The translations under genes and the position numbers were made by a program. The notes under the pieces were generated by a model. The model ran no database searches and was not told where the DNA came from. It worked only from the letters and a program-made list of their open reading frames with translations. Below, piece by piece: positions 1 to 43,705 of a stretch of DNA of 64,000 bases; position 1 is the stretch's first letter, and the number at the start of each line of letters is the position of its first letter. Source of the stretch: Nannobrachium achirus. Lineage: Eukaryota; Chordata; Actinopteri; Myctophiformes; Myctophidae. The stretch lies in the NCBI GenBank assembly GCA_963921795.1, contig OY997642.1, forward strand, positions 37,118,340 through 37,182,339. Direction: 5' to 3'.

Positions 1-1229
1 GTTTGGTGAAGAGGGGAAGAAGAGCAGACTAAGTACAGAGTGAAATGTCAAGTTAAGTATTGACGGTTCAAGTGGTTAAATATCTGAAAACACAAATTGA
101 CATGAATCCAAAATACAATGATGATTGTGCTGTCAAACAATGAAACTATATGGCATCTATGAGAAGGTTGTGGGGGTCCCTGCTTCATCGCTTTCTCAAC
201 TAAGGGGTCCTTAGCCTGAAAACGTTGAAGACCCCTGCTATACAGTATAAGCAGCCAAACCTCATGAGAGGAACCACACAGTGATTGACATTTTCAGTGT
301 TAACGTAACAGTGAGAGTGTTAAAATTGACTCATATGGACCAATACCAGGGATTTGACTGTACTGTCTCAGTGTCACGTTTATCAAGCTCTGAAAGTTGT
401 TGTCACTCTGAAACACATATTGCTCACACATGTCACGGTCACTGAAGGGTAGGGAGGGTAGAGTGTCATCTGGGGGTCATGGCATGATGATTCCCACTTG
501 ACAGAGTTGCAGAGATTGGTTAGGGGTTTGCTTTGGTTTCACTGCTTCCCCCTCAGGAATCAGACGCAGATAATGAAAACTAGGAAGGGAACCAGTCCTA
601 CACTCAATCATAAAGCCCTGTTGAATTAACCGCTTTCAAACCGGCGTTCCAATTTTTGGGCGTGTCATTATAGGCGAAGGTTTTTGCAGAATCCCACACT
701 TTTTGGGAAATAGATCTACAAGCTATTATGTGTCACGCTGAGACACATTTTGAGCTTATAGATTGGCTATTTCTGCCGTGAGACACCGCCATACGATGAA
801 TTTTAAAACAGGACTGGTTAATGAGGAACAGTTGCACATTTACATTTGGTGGTCTGTCAAATTGAACTGACTTCCTGCAGGGTGTGAATACAAAATACAT
901 TCAGTTGATATGTCATACAGCATATCCACAGATGTGAGGGCTTATATTTCATATGATGCACATATATCATTTTTATGTGCCGTACCCTTCAAAGTAATCT
1001 CCCCCAGATGATAATGCATCTGTCCCAATGTTCCTGACACTTTTGTAAGCTTCAACTTTTATGCGTCACAGCAGATGGTTGGAACGTCATCAAATCTCCT
1101 TACTTTCAGTTTAAGAGTTTTGGGATCAGAAAAAAAACATCACGGCTAGATTGGGTGAATAACAAGGGTGTGGTCATATAGTTAGGGACAGTCATGTGTG
1201 ATCAATGGTCATCACCCACAACGTATGGG

Positions 1230-1421
1230 CAGGGGCGTCACATGGGGGGGAAAGTGGGACTGAGTTACTAGGGCCCAAGGTGGGGTGGCCCTTGATTATT
1301 TTATACTTTAGCTATTGAAAAATAGCAGATCTACAAGCTCACAGCTTTTTCACTAGTTAAAGCACAAAATAACGCAGTGAATCCTTGTATCCAGGGCCCA
1401 GAATTTGGTGCGACACCCCTG
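1230..1421. mobile_element. hAT-like MITE, CAGGGGCGTCACA termini
   Basis: Termini CAGGGGCGTCACA and GTGCGACACCCCTG are imperfect inverted repeats. The flanks CGTATGGG and CGTATGGC form an 8-bp target duplication with one mismatch. The interior holds half of the AGCAGATCTACAAGCTCACAGC module, preceded by ACTTTAGCTATTGAAAAAT as in the copy at 59170. Confidence 0.75.
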
Positions 1422-3835
1422 CGTATGGCAGTTACTCCTAGTCCTAATTTAATCCTCCAATCGAACTAAGACCCCTAGAATGCACTGCCTTCACAGTGCA
1501 GGCAAAGTCTGACAACTCTGATGACAGACGTACATGGGCATGGGGAGAAAAAGGGGTAAAAAGCTAAAAAAAAAAAAAAAAAGAAACATTTGCAATTGCA
1601 AATGTAACAGCTGCCAACCTATAGATACAACCTTTATTTGACAGGGCCAAAGCAGTCAGAATAAAACAACATACAAAGCAACAAAAATAACAACAGACAC
1701 TAACATGATAAAAATACAAAAAATAATCTGTGTTAGCTAGTACATGGTTTAGAAACAAGAACAGGTCGTAGACAACATATCCATTAAAATCTGGAAAAGA
1801 GGACTGTACAGTGCCTATCTTGCCTTGGTTACATGTAACGCAGATGAATGCTAACCTGGTGATTGGAATGGGGATGTGTCGGAAAGGTGACCCGTCCCCT
1901 ATTGCCTTACCACATTATGCCAAAACTTTAAAAGTTGTAAAAGTTTAGACATAAGGCCTAAGCAAAAGGTTCTCAAGTTTGCATGTTGCCTATGAGTCAT
2001 TCAATGTCCATGGGCCTTGAAAGAGCGAGATGGGGCTATTGATTCACTTGGATTGCCCCTCTGCAAGCAAGCATGAGCTCGGAGAACAAGTAGCTCTGCA
2101 GGCAAGCATGCGCTCGGAGACCCAAAAGAGTAAAGAGCCATTAATATATTTTCAAGGCAACATATTCTTGAACAAGTTAAAAAACCTGTTATGCCTGTAA
2201 AGCAGCACTCATGGCGTCACAAACATATCTGTATGCTTCCACAGACAAGAGTGAATCAATACTGATACTAGGGTGTGTAGCAAATCTATACTGGGATGGA
2301 GGTCAAAATAAATAGATAGATTCACACAGTAAATAAAACATATACCTGCAATTCATCCTCATTGCAAGAGATGGCCTATCAACTACATTTTACTGTGTGT
2401 AAAAACACACATTTAGATAATGTGTGTTTTTGTATGTTTCTTACTAAATGGTACAGTGGTCACTTGTGTAATTTACAAAAACAGCAACTGCTTCTGTACA
2501 TATTAGTGTGCCATGTTAGTCCACATTGTCTAATAAGGTCACTGTCTGGCTTAGATGGATTGATTCTAGTACTAATGAGTTGAACCAAAATGTAAGTCGC
2601 AAAGCAACCTGAGAGGTAGTGTTGAAAGTGTTTGGCTGATGAAAGAAATATGCCTACTGTACCAACAACCTATTGTAATTGCCGTGTTTGTATCCATGAT
2701 TTACAGTGCCAGTAACTCAAATTGCTAGGAAATTTAATACAGACATTTTTAATGTTGCCTTTTTATAAAGCAGCACCACCTTTGCGATCTGTTCTATATA
2801 TTTTGTATCCATCACCAGTATGAATTACAGGATCTGAGAAAGCTACATCTGAGACACTACAACAGCATCCGGCTTTGCAACCATAAAATAGAGTTTTCAG
2901 TAGATAAAATACTTCTGGCATTTATTTGAAGGAAGCCAAGGCCTTTCCTAGATGCAGTAAGCACAGAATTCTTGGCCTGCGATTCATATTTGAATTAATG
3001 AATGAATGAATGAATGAATTGTTTTTGACACTTTTGCTTTTAGCATTTGCATTAAGAAAATCATTAGTAAACAGCCCTAGTAGCGCATCTGGAAGAGCTT
3101 TAACACCATCGAAAATCAGGAAATATAATAGACAGTCCATAGTCAGATGTCTTGGTAATCAGAGTGAAGAGAAGAACTATTGTACTGTACACATCATGAT
3201 GAACTGGGGCACACATAAACCAATGAAAAAAAAGAAACCGCATAGTGGTGTACCTGATCATCTTTGATTTATGTTATTCATATTAACCCATTTAGACCTG
3301 GACCTGACTATGACTTTACATGCTGTGATAAAGCTTTTGACTTTGCATAATTATTTACTGTACAGACTGTATCTGTGTTAACACTTGATATTGAACCACA
3401 AACCATGACTTACTTTACCCAAACACCATGGAATATGTTATGTATGGAATATGGCTGTATGCCTTTAAGAGCTGGGACACAGAACCATTATTAGTATTAC
3501 TTTAATATTATTATGCTGTTTGTACAAGCATAGGTACAGCTTCATCAGGGTGGCATGGCAAATAAAATCCAGGAAAAAAGGTTTCATTATAAAAACTGAT
3601 ATTAGATTGATGGTTGTAGGATGTTTACATGTTTCGTTACATGTATCATTGTTTTATTTAATGTTTCTTTCTCTTTCCCTATCTGCTTTGTCCTCTCACT
3701 TTTCACGGAATACTACAAAATGATGGAGCGCATTAATAAAATATTAACTTATTTCACCCATTTCTTTACATCTGTAAAGCTGTGATGTGACAAGAAAACT
3801 GATTCTGATGTTGATGGGTATAGACAGGTTATTGA

Positions 3836-4090
3836 CAGTGGTGGAAAGAGTATTCAGCACAGCACTTAAAGCATTATGTGGAAATATTCCCAACTCCCAA
3901 GTCCTGTATCAAAATACTTAAAGAACCAAAAGTAAAAGTACACAATATGCAGAATGTCCCATTTGTCCTTTTTTCCCCCTAAAATGAAACATTTTCTGGA
4001 GTAAAACGTACATTATTTGCAGTACAGAAATTAAACTAAGTAAAAAGTACCTCAAGATTTTACATAAGTACAGTGAGTAATTACACCACT
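3836..4090. mobile_element. Degenerate MITE-like block starting CAGTGGTGGAAAGAG
   Basis: Starts CAGTGGTGGAAAGAGTATTC and ends ACACCACTGG, with many AAGTACTTAAAGTAAAAGTA-type phrases. From memory this resembles a very common teleost element with GTGGTGGAAAGAGTA termini; the family name is not asserted. The minisatellite at 4089 begins at its right edge. Confidence 0.5.
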
Positions 4091-4286
4091 GGTTATTGGT
4101 GGTTTTAGACAGGTTATTGATGGTTTTAGACAGGTTATTGGTGGTTTTAGACAGGTTATTGATGGTTTTAGACAGGTTATTGGTGGTTTTAGACAGGTTA
4201 TTGATTGGTTTTAGACAGGTTATTGGTGGTTATACACAGGATATTGATGGGTTTGGACAGAATATTGACGTTTATACACAGGATAT
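4089..4286 (+). repeat. 21-bp minisatellite, about nine copies
   Basis: Unit GGTTATTGGTGGTTTTAGACA, in which GGTGG and GATGG units alternate, giving a 42-bp higher-order pattern. Units decay to the right (TATACACAGGATATTGATGG). The 21-bp period keeps frame, so the array is open as a heptad (VVLDRLL/MVLDRLL). It lies about 57 bp before the acceptor of the tmie-like exon, with no sign that it is exonic. Confidence 0.9.
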
Positions 4287-4342
4287 GGTACTGCACTAGA
4301 TGCTGTTGTGAGGACTGACGTCTTTCTGTTGTATCGTTACAG

Positions 4343-4521
4343 CTGTAAAGGTAGAGGAAAAAGTAGAGGTGGAAACCGTCTCCGCGGAGGTGGAGGAAAA
4401 AGAAAAGAAAAAATCCAAGAAGAAAAAGAAAGCCAAAGAAGAAGAAGAAGAACCAGAACCAGAACCAGAGGAGGAGGAAGAGGAGACACCCAAAAAGAAA
4501 AAAGGAGGCAAGAAAAAGTGA
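4343..4521 (+). CDS. tmie: Terminal coding exon with Lys/Glu-rich tail, probably tmie
   Basis: After acceptor TCGTTACAG the frame is open for 58 complete codons to TGA at 4519-4521. It reads VKVEEKVEVETVSAEVEEKE, then alternating Lys and Glu blocks with PEPEPE, and ends TPKKKKGGKKK. The first codon is split (one base from the previous exon). Family knowledge: TMIE, a small membrane protein of the hair-cell mechanotransduction complex, ends in a KVEE-type Lys/Glu-rich tail encoded by its last exon. TMIE also lies near PTH1R in human. The call rests on this short, low-complexity match plus synteny; another KE-rich protein is possible. The fish tail is longer than the human one. Upstream exons are not recognised in 1-4340. 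Confidence 0.55.
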
Positions 4522-4732
4522 ACTGCTACAAAATTAACTCCACTTTTCATGGACAACTTTTGCAAAAGGACATTTCATATTTTGCACTTATTTATATATT
4601 TTTGTATATGGTATTTAAAGAAAATAAAAAAAATAAAAATTTCAGCTAAAATGTATGAGAAATGTGTCTTTTATACTAGTACTATACCCAATTTAGTTGT
4701 TAATTCTCGGACAACAAAAACATCCAGAAAAT

Positions 4733-4738
4733 AATAAA
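4733..4738 (+). promoter_or_regulatory. Polyadenylation signal for the tmie-like exon
   Basis: AATAAA lies about 210 bp after the stop codon in AT-rich sequence; a second AATAAA lies at about 4623. Either could end the 3' UTR of the plus-strand gene. Confidence 0.45.
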
Positions 4739-5439
4739 TGTACAGTATATAACACATTTATTGTTTTCCTTACAGTATACTGATAAACTTTAGAGACCAG
4801 AACACATCTTTTTTTTTTATTCCATGTTTACATTTACATTACACTTACATCAACTTGCCTAAATCAATATGGCATGGTAACAAGATATGACTTGTCTTGG
4901 CAAATCGTCTCCACATCACTTAAGCATAATCATACGAAAGACCACTTTCTATTCCTCTGAGTACATTTCAATATGAGATAAATAAAGAAAATTAAACATA
5001 TTTTATACTTCTATGAGAGGTATTTGTAAAAAATAAACAACACAACATTAGCTCTATTAAGATTGGCCGTATTATACACTCAGTTCGAAAACACAATCAA
5101 TTTACATTATACAATCAGAACAAAATACTGTTATAGGATATTAAAGTGCTCAAATATGAATGTCCATACGTTTTATGAGGGAATCACAACGAAGATGTTT
5201 AGGTTCTGAAATCGTCTGCCCTCAGGTAATGAAAGATATGGATATACTGCCTGTGTTGCCACTGTCCTAAAATACCAACCATCCTTACCCAGTGCCAATG
5301 AGTGACAACTTGCCACTTAGAGAGTAAAGTTTATAGGCTTAGGCATAATTTATACTCCTAGTATGATGCGACAGATTGTTTATTTGTAATGTAGAGGAGT
5401 TATTTTTGCAAGCGACAACCTTCTTTCATAGAGTATATA

Positions 5440-5671
5440 TTAAAAGGGATATTTCACTTTCAAAAAAATAAATGTGGGTAGTTTTATCATCTACTCAGGC
5501 TTTTGTGAACACCTCAGACAATTTTTAAGTTGCTTGAATTCTTAGATAAAATGCATCTCAAATATCTAAATACTGAATTGAGCAACGTAAAAACTGTCTG
5601 GGGAGCTCACAAAAGCCTGAGTAGACGATAAAATGACCAAATTATTTTTTGAAAGTGAAATATCCCTTTAA
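5440..5671. mobile_element. TTAA-target MITE (AAAGGGATATTTCACTTTC)
   Basis: 232 bp with long inverted ends, left TTAAAAGGGATATTTCACTT and right AAGTGAAATATCCCTTTAA, bounded by TTAA on both sides. The inner arms also pair (CTACTCAGGCTTTTGTGA with TCACAAAAGCCTGAGTAG). Structure fits Kolobok/piggyBac-like non-autonomous elements; the class is inferred from the TTAA target. Confidence 0.85.
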
Positions 5672-8600
5672 GTTTAACAGCTGAGCTCATACATTATTGT
5701 GTTCATCAACTGAGAAGACAGGAAGTAAAGCACATTACGTATAACTATGGTTTTGTTCATTTTTGTTTACTGGCTACATGCGTCAAACTATTATTTCCAT
5801 CGTGAGCTTTACAGATTGACGGTGGACAATAGATGTATGGGAGGACTATTCTAACAAATACATTTGCTGTCGGGACGAAAAGAGATGTCCTTGAGCTCGA
5901 GCTGTATTCTTAAATATATTACCCAGTCCAGTTTATTCTAACAGGAGGAATGATATTTGAAAGTGAAGTAGGCAACATGTGATAATTGAGATTCCAATGT
6001 CCTATTAGCAACTTGAAAAGGTTTGCCAGTCTTTTCCTTTTCCACTATTGTGGGCTGCAGCAACCTGCAATTAGCGTTTCAGTACAGTTGAATCATGTCC
6101 CAATCCCACCCCCCAGTCCAAGTCCCCATGGAAATGTTCAAGTCCAGTCCAAGTCTAGAGGACTTAAAATGCCAAAACACACTCTCCAGAATTCCTCTGA
6201 TATTTAGTCAAAAAGCAGACCGCCCGAAGCTGTTTTAGGTGCAGTGTGGTACAACTTGTCTTTCTTGGTGGCAGTCAAATAGTGCCCAGTGGCTGATTCA
6301 GTGTGTAGAATCAATGTCAAATAGTTTATGCTCTGGGCAAGACAAGCCAATTATGTTTTCTCACATTTCTAAAAAGGTCAAAACTGATGTTCGTCTGTGA
6401 GAAAACGTCATGCAGAATGCCAACGCTCCTTTTAAACCGATTCTGATAAAAAAACATGTCTGATTAGTTAGATCTGCATACCTTGTTTAATGTCACCTGT
6501 TTTCACTTGCTATATATTCACTAGTACAATACTGCTTCAACTGATAGTTATGAGCTTTATGGCCTGCCTTTGCACATTTCTATTACATGTTTGTGCAGAA
6601 TTGGAGCAAGTGAGGTTAATGTCTACTGTAACTGTAGAGTTTGCTTCTCTCTCCAAGACCATAATGGCCCCATTCTGACCGATTTCACAACTACTGTACA
6701 GCAGTTCTAAGCAGACTGGCAGGTGCACTTCCATTTCTCCTTAAAACTTCATCTTGACAGTCAAAATCTTCTGGTGGAGTTTGCCTGTGTAGGGTGACAG
6801 TACAGTACTCTGAGAGGAACCACACCGCTATCACATAAAATCCAAACAGATCTGTCAACAGAGCTCATAGTATGGTATTTAGCTGGTTGTTTAACAACAA
6901 AATACTGTACAAGAATAAATGAACAAAACAAAAACAACACCTGGAGGTTAAGTATGGCAAGAGAGACAGCTTGCCAGAAAATGATGGGACATCATTTTGG
7001 CACACTTGTGTTCCATTAGGAAATAAATGGTAGGAAATGAAGTCTTGGTAGCTCAGTAATAGCTTCACTTGTGAGAAAGCTAAAATGACTGACAATTAGT
7101 TGTCTGCAACATTTTGGTGAAAGGTGGCCTCTCACTCTTTTGAGTCTAATGTCAATGACCATTTAAGTCTGAGTACTCATTCAGTCAGTCAGTCAGTCAT
7201 TTTCCTCTTCCTGGAGGATGAATGTCAATCCGGCACACACCCTTACCAGCCATTTTCCTTTTTCTATGATGCAGTTGAAACCTTTAGAATGTTGTCATTA
7301 GAATTGAATATTAGCACTGCAAAATACTGTGCAACTCATTCTGCCTTTTCTTCTTTGGTATAAGAGGAATGTGCCCTAATCTGTAAACCATGAAATCAAT
7401 ACAATATTCAAACTTTCTGAAATATTTAGAATAAAATGCACTGGACATAACATTTTAAGACTGGTAAATCACTTGAAAGACATAATAGTAGCCTATGTAC
7501 AGAATCTAGAACAAGCTGTATCAAACATGCACAAAGGAATAAATTAAACAAAGTTAACCGATATCAAAACAATTACCCCGGAAATTGCGATTAAGATTCA
7601 GATTTTCACAGAACAGGTATTCACTTCTTTGAGTGAACCCTCACGGACATGTGACAACTGCAGATTACAAGCAGCACTCTACTGTGTTTACGGTATTTTA
7701 TAGAATGCTTCATTACATTTTTGAAAGAAAGTTCTCCCTTAACTGCCAATGTGTTCATCATCAGTTTTACTGTAGACTATATACAGTACGGAACATTCCC
7801 AATAATCTGTAGCTAAAACAAAACAAAAACAAGAAACACTTTCAGTACCTGTACATCAAAACATAGTTTGATCCATAAACATGAACACGTTTAGCTCACA
7901 ACTAGAATGGATTTATCATCTTTGTAAACATTGTGACTTCTATTCATATGTATACATATCATATATACAAAAAAGCAGCATAACACTGGACCATATGTAA
8001 AATATTTTGTGTGCTATTCTTTCATATATACAAAGTCTCGCATGGATCTGTTGTGGAATTTGAGAATTTCTTGGAATCCTCTTTAAGCAATATCCCATGG
8101 GACATTAATATAAACATTTACTGTAACTTGTGTTTTTTGAGTGCTTTCCCTTGAATGGTTAAGACAAAGTGATACCATATCAGATTTTCTTACTGTAACA
8201 CTAAACCCCTATAGCGAAATAAGTTATAATACTGTTGGTTTAGCATTATATAGTATGTCACAGATTATTGTCATAGAAAACAGAAAATCTAATAATGAAC
8301 AATCATGAAATCCATAACCACTAAATGAGTGAATAGAGGATTTCTCTGAACACCAAATACTATACAAACGTATGAGAATCATTTAATACAGTCGTAAGAC
8401 AACCCTCCCATATGCCGGGCCACACTAAAACACCACTTAATGCAATAATGGAGGACTTCAATTACCTGAGTCTTGTTCCCTTTTACACTGGATCTGAATT
8501 TAGTCCGTGCAGAGGAATTGAAATGCCATACTACATGTAGAGAATTACAGTTTCCTCCACATGAAAAGCGGTTAGAACTGCTAAACTGTACATGTAGTTA

Positions 8601-9130
8601 ACTCACCTGACCTGATAAAACTACAAACGTGCTGTTTCAATCTGAAGATGATGCGCTGCGTTCTGTTCAGCTCATTGTACTCAACAACCACTTAGGGGAT
8701 TAAGGACAAAGAATGAACCCCTAGTCTGCCGAATAGACAAAAACTGAGCAAACTAAATATAAAATACTTTGCCAGTGGAAAACAATTAAGTGATGTCAGT
8801 CTATTTTCACACATTCAGTATGGTAGGTAGTGGGTGAAAAGTTGATGGCAGTATTTGCTACAACAGAGAAGGTCATCATTGCCTCCCAAATAAAGGTGGC
8901 ACACTTTAAACAGTGATGCACTCTTTCTTTTGCCTTAGAGCCTCATCATCAGTCCAACATGTCCAGGCGCGATTCACAGGAGAGAAAAGAAAACACAAAT
9001 GGCAGTGATGACGGAGTATGTAGTTTGACTTCTTCGGAACAGAGAGAGATGACCTGACTGTCTGTTCCATATTGTATTCCACGCCAACGTCCTTCATTAT
9101 GACGCCCCGTATAGACAGGAGCAGAGGAGG

Positions 9131-40429
<31,299 letters not shown>

Positions 40430-43313
40430 CTGCGGGAAAGGAAGAGTAACATGGAATCAGTGGTGGGCCAATGCTTAAGTGTGCACGGAAGTGAGACTTG
40501 CACAGACAGAAATCTGCATGGGTGAGTTCTGAGAAAAAGCTATGCTGTGAAGCTGCCAAATCAATCATTTCCAATAAACAACAACATGCCATTTCTTTGT
40601 CTATCCTGGTCGTAAACTTGTAGGACACAGCATAAACATCATCCCACAGTTGCTTATGATGTCATCTGGGCCAAAGCATAAGGTCCTGGCATTAACAACT
40701 ACTAGTGCCAACTGAGCATGAAATGCATCAGTAGGTTGATATTATTTTCTCAGCACAGCTGTTACACAACATGTTAATGCTCAATCTCAACATCTCCAAC
40801 CAATCGCAATGGGTGGTAGCAGTGTATGCGACGCATGGATGCAGCCATGCCTAACACCCTGTCACACTTTTGCATTTAATCCTCTCAATGGCACAAAGCT
40901 TTGCACATACTGTGTACAGCATTGGTTCTCAGAGTGGGGTCTGGGACACCCAGGGGTCCCTGGGGGGGGGGGGGGGGGGGGGGGTTCAGGGAGACCCCAG
41001 AAGAAGGATTTTGTCAAATTTAGTCAATTTAACCCTGTTTCATGAATTTCAGTTATTCAAAAAGTGCAGATCTGCAAGCTCACAACATGACACAATGTGA
41101 CAAGCTGTGAGCTTAATATAATAATTTCATCAATTTGAGGTCCACTGCCGTATAGGCCTATAGTACATTACATTTTACTTGGATGTTCTCCACAAAGAAC
41201 AAAGAAATAAAGCAAACAAAATTGAACGTTACACAGTTTCTCAAGTGTTAAGTAGGCCTTAATTCAACGGGGCAGACTTCCCGTCGAGATTAATTAATAT
41301 GACCATGTTGTTTGGCAAATACAGTAGAAGTGTTTCATAGTTGAAAATCTGCTTGTCTGGAACTCTAACCTCGGAGTGTGACATTTTTTATTTTGCAGAA
41401 AATATTAAGATAATTTATATACATAAATCAAGAATAGAGACAAATGTATACAAATGAGCATAGACTAGTCTGTGCTGATTTACTATATGTTAATTCATGT
41501 CTTAACCACGCATAAATCACAGCGATATACAAACAGTTTGCAGATTTATTTTTGTGCCAAAAAGTATCAGTTTTACTTGCTGTTTATTGTTCCAGTTGGT
41601 ATTCCTGTGATTTGCTCCACTATGTGGTCACAATCCCTTATAGCCACTAATCGGATGTGACATCGTCAGAGTAGAGAAAAAAATACATTCTATACCAACG
41701 TTTTTCCCCTTACACCTTGTGATTTTTTTTTTAAAAAAGCTTTTGAACTTTGTGTTTAAGAGCACCATAATAGCTCAGGTGTGGTTTTCCATTCAGGGAA
41801 ACGTTTTCCCCTCTAATAGTTCACTTTGGCTGGCTCACTGTTTGCCCTGGGATCACTCTGAGTCAGTAACAAATATGACTGCATTGAAAATGACAAGAAT
41901 CATCCTTGGCACAGGGTGACAAGAGAAGCCTGTATGCCTCACACTGTACTGTAGCTCCTGAAATGAAAAGCCAATGTCGCAAGTAAAGCATACTGTGGAG
42001 ATTAACGAAGCAGGAGTTTCTCTGTTGTCCTTTCTACTTTTTCACGGTCTGTGCTGTGGCATAATGTAAAAAGCAATGTATACCACAGGTGATTAAGATC
42101 ACCACAACTGTGGAAAATCAATATCACAAGAATTCCATTCATGCGCTGTCCATTTATTTGCTTAAACAATCGAGTACAGCTGGTTCATGTTAGACATGGG
42201 ATATCATTGAAAGCAGGCATTTTATTTCACGCAAAGCTTTTGACTCCGATTCCATTTTGCTCTGTATTTTGTTACAATGTACATTTCATGCTAAATTTTC
42301 TCTGCTGTTTCTCTGGACACAACTAAATATCTTCATTACCTAAAGTTACTTACTCAGGGAGACAAGCTGCCAAATATTAACCATGTGTGTTCATTATTTA
42401 ACCAGTAGGGAAAATAAAATAAAAATAGGCTACAGTGATGAGTGCTCTGCCACTGCCTGGTGTACAAAGCATGTAATTAAAAGGAAACTTCGCTGATATT
42501 TAACAGTCCTTCACCATTCCTGAAGAGGACATGTAAAATCAGATAACAATTCCAGATGAAAAATTTCCTCCAGCCTACATAAAATGACCTGTTTCAAAGA
42601 ATTTTGGGTAGACTGGTGATGATTTGAAAATGCAGGTTTTTAATATAGATGTTAAATATTTAGCAACATTTGTCAAAATGTTCAATTTAGGCCTATTTGT
42701 CCTCCAAGTCTAAAGGGGTTCTCCGCAGAGAGACAAACAAACTTACTTGGATCCTCTGGTCGAGACAGACTTGTTGGCTCACACAGTTTAAACACACAAA
42801 CTCTATGGCTGGAAGTACATTTAGAATGCCCATATGACAGGTAGTCATTTGGGAATTTAGATGTGTATACATTGTCTACGATGCTAGGCTATAATTTCCT
42901 GTCGCTTAAAATTAAACCGTAAATACCAGGCCTGCGTGGGGTTTGCTGTACGCTAAACCATAATACCTCGATCCATCAATATTTTCACTACTTTCAGGCT
43001 TGAAATAAGGATGTCCAGTTTGAGAGCTGAATGAGGTTACAGAGGGAAGACGTTTATGGCTTTGCACGGTAAACAACCACAGATGGAACAACATTTCACC
43101 ACAGGCGAACAAGGATAGATACTACCTGTTTACTGTAAGAACTACGCCAATATAGAATATTCCACTGACCGCTCCAGTGGAGCTGAGACCATTTTCATCT
43201 AAATCACCGACCTCTGTTTCTTGAACTAATTCTTGACCAATGGGTAGCCAGAAACAGAGGAACAAACAATCTGGACAAGGAAAAACTAAACGTGAACGGT
43301 AGGTGCAATCAAG
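40430..43313. other. Upstream of the first visible pth1r exon: no exon recognised
   Basis: Should contain intron sequence between the signal exon and E1. Holds a degenerate CATTGGTTCTCAGAGTGG element (40920 to about 41149) with a G23 run and a worn palindrome at 41058-41115. 41200-43300 shows only AT-rich sequence without clear repeats. No signal-peptide exon seen. Confidence 0.55.
40962..40984. repeat. Run of 23 G
   Basis: Uninterrupted G run inside a degenerate MITE, between CAGGGGTCCCT and TTCAGGGAGACCCC. Length is likely polymorphic or a sequencing artefact. Confidence 0.85.
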
Positions 43314-43697
43314 CAGTGTTCATTTTGTCGACAAAGACTAAAAGACTATTATTTGTGTTATTCAAAAGACTAAGACTAATGTCTGTAAAAAATTACAATG
43401 GTATGTAACTGCAATGAAATTAAAAGCCAAATACATCTTTTATGTATGGTTTATTTTGACCAAGTAACAGGCAGTAGAAGACAATGACTTGTTCAGAATT
43501 ATGTGGTTATATTTAGCCTAAGAAACTAAAAAAACGAAGACTAAAAGTCTAAGACTAATCCCAAAAGACTAAGACTAAAATGTTTTGATATTTAGTCGAC
43601 TAAGACTAGACAATTTCAGAAGACTAAGACAGGACTAAGACTAAATGGTGTGTTATTCAAAAGACTAAATCAAAATCTTCTGAAAAAATTAACACCG
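43314..43697. mobile_element. hAT-like MITE rich in GACTAA, perfect 8-bp duplication
   Basis: Ends CAGTGTTCATTTTG and AAAATTAACACCG are inverted repeats. CAATCAAG flanks both sides (43306-43313 and 43698-43705). The interior repeats AAGACTAAAAGACTAAGACT-type phrases on one strand only, so it is sequence-biased, not palindromic. Confidence 0.85.
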
Positions 43698-43705
43698 CAA
43701 TCAAG

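Larger units (their letters stand above)
1..4342. other. Left flank: intron of the tmie-like gene, repeat mosaic
   Basis: No exon recognised. It holds a fragment of a CAGGGGTCTTCAA-type MITE (about 165-237), palindromic modules at 708-772 and 1318-1357, a MITE at 1230-1421, an A-run at 1566-1582, a GAAT repeat near 3000, a MITE-like block at 3836-4090 and the minisatellite at 4089-4286. Earlier tmie exons should be here or left of the window. Confidence 0.5.
4522..9130. other. Convergent intergenic / 3' UTR region
   Basis: Lies between the plus-strand stop codon (4521) and the pth1r stop (9131 on minus). The 3' ends of both transcripts are here. The only strong structure is the TTAA MITE at 5440-5671. 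Possible minus-strand poly(A) hexamers (TTTATT on plus at 5379 and about 5931; TTTAAT near 8381) are too common in AT-rich DNA to choose between. Short ORFs here show no codon pattern. Confidence 0.5.

Noticed and set aside
42762..42838. Minus-strand frame starting MGILNVLPAIEFVC with a phase-0 GTAAGT
   Set aside because: Not hydrophobic enough and without a cleavage-site pattern; no similarity I recognise to a receptor signal sequence.
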